DNA from: Hevea brasiliensis
Lineage: Eukaryota > Streptophyta > Magnoliopsida > Malpighiales > Euphorbiaceae
DNA: 64,000 bases
Reading direction: 5' to 3'
NCBI RefSeq assembly: GCF_030052815.1
Contig: NC_079505.1
Location: 79,400,330-79,464,329, forward strand
The position numbers and the translations under genes were made by a program. Position 1 is the stretch's first letter. The number at the start of each line of letters is the position of its first letter. Below are positions 62,101-64,000 of this stretch, piece by piece. Under the pieces are notes generated by a model that was not told the DNA's origin, made no database searches, and saw nothing but the letters and a program-made list of their open reading frames with translations.

Positions 62101-62700
62101 AAGATCTAAACTTTAATTATTAACATCCTCTTATTTTTTTAATAAAAAGTTTGGAAAACAAAAAACCTTTGCTTGTTATTAATTAGCCATGACATCAACG
62201 TGTGGAACCCTTCCAAAGTGCCAATGACCACTTCAATTGTTCATGCCATTGGTGGCCAATGCTTGGCACGTATTTCCCATTATGTTTAATAACAAATCTC
62301 TTTTGCAATTTAGGTTGTCGAATGTTTGCTTACGAACTTGGTTTGTAGTGAGATTAGAAATTTAATTCCAGTATAAAATTTTAAATTTTCATTCAACTCA
62401 AGGAGGGTATTTGATTGGACATCATATTGAAGTGGGATCTATCAATCAGTTGTTCTAGATAGCAATGTGATGAATGATGTATGAATTGAAGAAATTGGGT
62501 TAGAAATCAGTTTTGCTTCCGGTACATGGAAATGCTTCGGTGCGCATAGTCAATTATATAGAATTGAGCCAAGCAGAAACATCCTGACTTCCATCAGAAG
62601 AAATCAAGCTTAAGGTGCTATAAAAGACTCATCCATGCTGTATATAATGCTTAGAAAGACAATATATGAAATGGAAATACTTTAACAACTCCACCAATTC
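59126..62700. other. Dof-gene 3' region and intergenic DNA with ACGT-core motifs
   Basis: 3' UTR probably to about 59420. At 59550-60420 the GC content rises and ACGT-core sites are frequent: CCACGTCA near 59556, CACGTG at 59741-59746 and 59791-59796, GACGTGG near 59947, TTACGTGAC near 60101; CCACGTGG recurs at 60676-60683. A minus-strand frame of 98 codons (60102-60398), His/Ser-rich, has no recognised motif. From 60900 to 62700 no supported gene was seen. Confidence 0.5.
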
Positions 62701-62984
62701 TCACTCATTTTAGAGATTTACAGCTAAAAAACGTGGGGTCCTATGCAGTTGCGTCTGGTGATCAGCAGTTGTCAGCCCTTGTCTCCCATCAGCATCTATG
62801 CTAGGGGTCCCAGGGCATTCTGTGGTCAATCTGAACATATAAAAGCAGAAATGCGAACAAACTGCTGAAAAAGCTTAGGCATAGAGAGAATAATGAATTA
62901 ACTATAGATAAATAGGATTAGGAAATACATGGGGAAATAAAATGCGTTGGCTGTGCTGTTACTTGAAGGAGGAAAGATGCTAAC

Positions 62985-63116
62985 CTCTGGGTGTTCTATC
63001 TGGCCTGAGGGACGATTAGCTTCAGGGGAACAAGCTATAGATTCTCCTTCACTCGAACTTGTCAGGCTTTCAGGGCTAGAGGACACTATACTTTCAGTCT
63101 CTGTTGTGTTTGTTCT
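62985..63116 (-). CDS. Possible exon of an unrecognised minus-strand gene
   Basis: 132 bases, fully open, bounded by a TTGCTAG acceptor and a GAG|GTTAGC donor. It encodes a Ser/Glu-rich segment (SSSPESLTSSSEGESIACSP). Composition and codon look are more exon-like than the flanks. A following exon could start after TTCAG near 62842 and end in IDHRMPWDP then a stop. A first exon could begin at the ATG 63419 (MDPQRRSEDKF), which would put it head to head with the plus-strand gene at 63562. None of this is recognised as a known family, and the exon joins are guesses. Confidence 0.3.
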
Positions 63117-63561
63117 CTAGCAATAACCAAATGCGATTTTATGATCGACAGAAATGGATAAATTAGCACCACAGCCATTCAATAATTGCGTCTGTAGTTT
63201 CACAGTCTGTATACAGATAAATTAGTCCCAATTATATACCAATGGTTCTAGCCAGAGGTCATGGCAGAAGCATTTTGTTTGGGGTGGTTGAAGTTCAAAT
63301 TCTATTCTTATATATTTCTTTATTAATAAATATAACTTAATAAAAATACTTAAATTGAAAATATAAAGGGGCATTTTTGTACTTCTAAATTTGTCTTCCG
63401 ATCTACGCTGGGGATCCATGTCCTGAAAAGAAGACGAATTCAAATTTCAGTCAGAAGCATTCTTCGGCAACTCTTCTCTCTCTTCTCTCTCTCGAATACG
63501 CTCGTACTGCTCTCATTCTACTCATAGTTATAGACGGTTTGAAGAATCAAATTCCGAAACG

Positions 63562-64000
63562 ATGTACGATCCTCAGCATTTCGTAGATTTGCAAGGAAAT
63601 TCCAATTTCTTGGACCCCAAATCATGGCTCTCTGGCGACGATAACTCTTCCCCGACTCTCCGACGTGCTCAGTCCCAACTCTCCGCCCACACTTCCACCT
63701 CTGCTTCCACCACTGCAGCAGCCGGCAATGTCGATCGCGTCCTCTATGACAATCTAGTTGAGATGGTGCCTCTCGTCGAGTCCCTCATCGTAATTTCTCT
63801 CCCCCTTACTTGTGCATTTAATCTGTTTAAGTAACAGGAGTAATATAAGGCTCAGTTCGGTTTTTATGAAGAGAAAAGAATTAAAGTTTCGTGAGCTAAG
63901 CTCACAAGGTAGTGGATCCTGCTGGGTTGCTTTGAATATTGTGTAGGATCGGAAAGCCAGCAGTTCATTTACGCGGCGCGGGTCCATTATCTACACAAAG
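63562..64000 (+). CDS. 5' part of a conserved plant gene of unknown name, truncated by the window end
   Basis: Exon 1 is 63562-63789 (76 codons), starting MYDPQHFVDLQGNSNFLDPK, then WLSGDD, a Ser/Thr/Ala-rich stretch, and DRVLYDNLVEMVPLVESLI. A GTAATT donor follows. Exon 2 begins at 63947 after TTGTGTAG and reads DRKASSSFTRRGSIIYTK to the last base of the window, still in frame. The VPLVESLIDRKASSSFTRRGS combination feels like a conserved plant N-terminus leading into a coiled-coil protein, but I cannot attach a reliable name. The leader is CT-rich (63470-63510). Confidence 0.75.

Overview
The window is plant nuclear DNA, almost certainly from a eudicot. It is AT-rich, its genes are intron-bearing, and the recognisable proteins are plant families: a BIM1-type bHLH, a plant GDP-fucose O-fucosyltransferase, a BSD-domain protein, a SAM-domain protein and an OBP4/DOF5.4-type Dof factor. 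The spaces between them hold LTR and hAT transposon debris. No rRNA, tRNA, CRISPR array or prokaryotic operon was seen. The species cannot be fixed from the sequence alone.

Layout. 1-2338 looks like the 3' part of a long LTR whose start lies outside the window; much of it is strongly depleted of C on the + strand. 2339-8640 is non-coding with diverged repeat copies. 8640-16309 (+) is the bHLH gene BIM1: 11 coding exons, one GC-AG intron inside the bHLH domain, and two upstream ORFs in a predicted spliced leader. 19501-22649 (-) is an eight-exon O-fucosyltransferase gene. 28457-32472 is a decayed hAT transposon on the minus strand. 34052-40433 (-) is a BSD-domain gene that appears dead (frameshifts and stops). 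It carries a 2.5-kb non-autonomous LTR retrotransposon (35321-37864) inserted at the exact intron/exon junction of its third exon. 44473-45447 (+) is a SAM-domain gene. 52514-55765 looks like a hAT-like repeat split by a 2671-bp solo LTR with a perfect 5-bp target duplication. 58127-59125 (+) is an intronless Dof gene. 63562 to the end (+) is the 5' part of a conserved plant gene I cannot name.

The genes do not form a pathway; this is ordinary plant gene order. BIM1 (brassinosteroid-response partner) and the Dof protein are nuclear regulators, the O-fucosyltransferase is a predicted Golgi-type membrane enzyme, and the SAM protein is of unknown role. I found no convincing undescribed molecular system. 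The strongest unusual observation is the retrotransposon that replaced the intron side of a splice acceptor and appears to rebuild the AG from its own terminus plus the target duplication.
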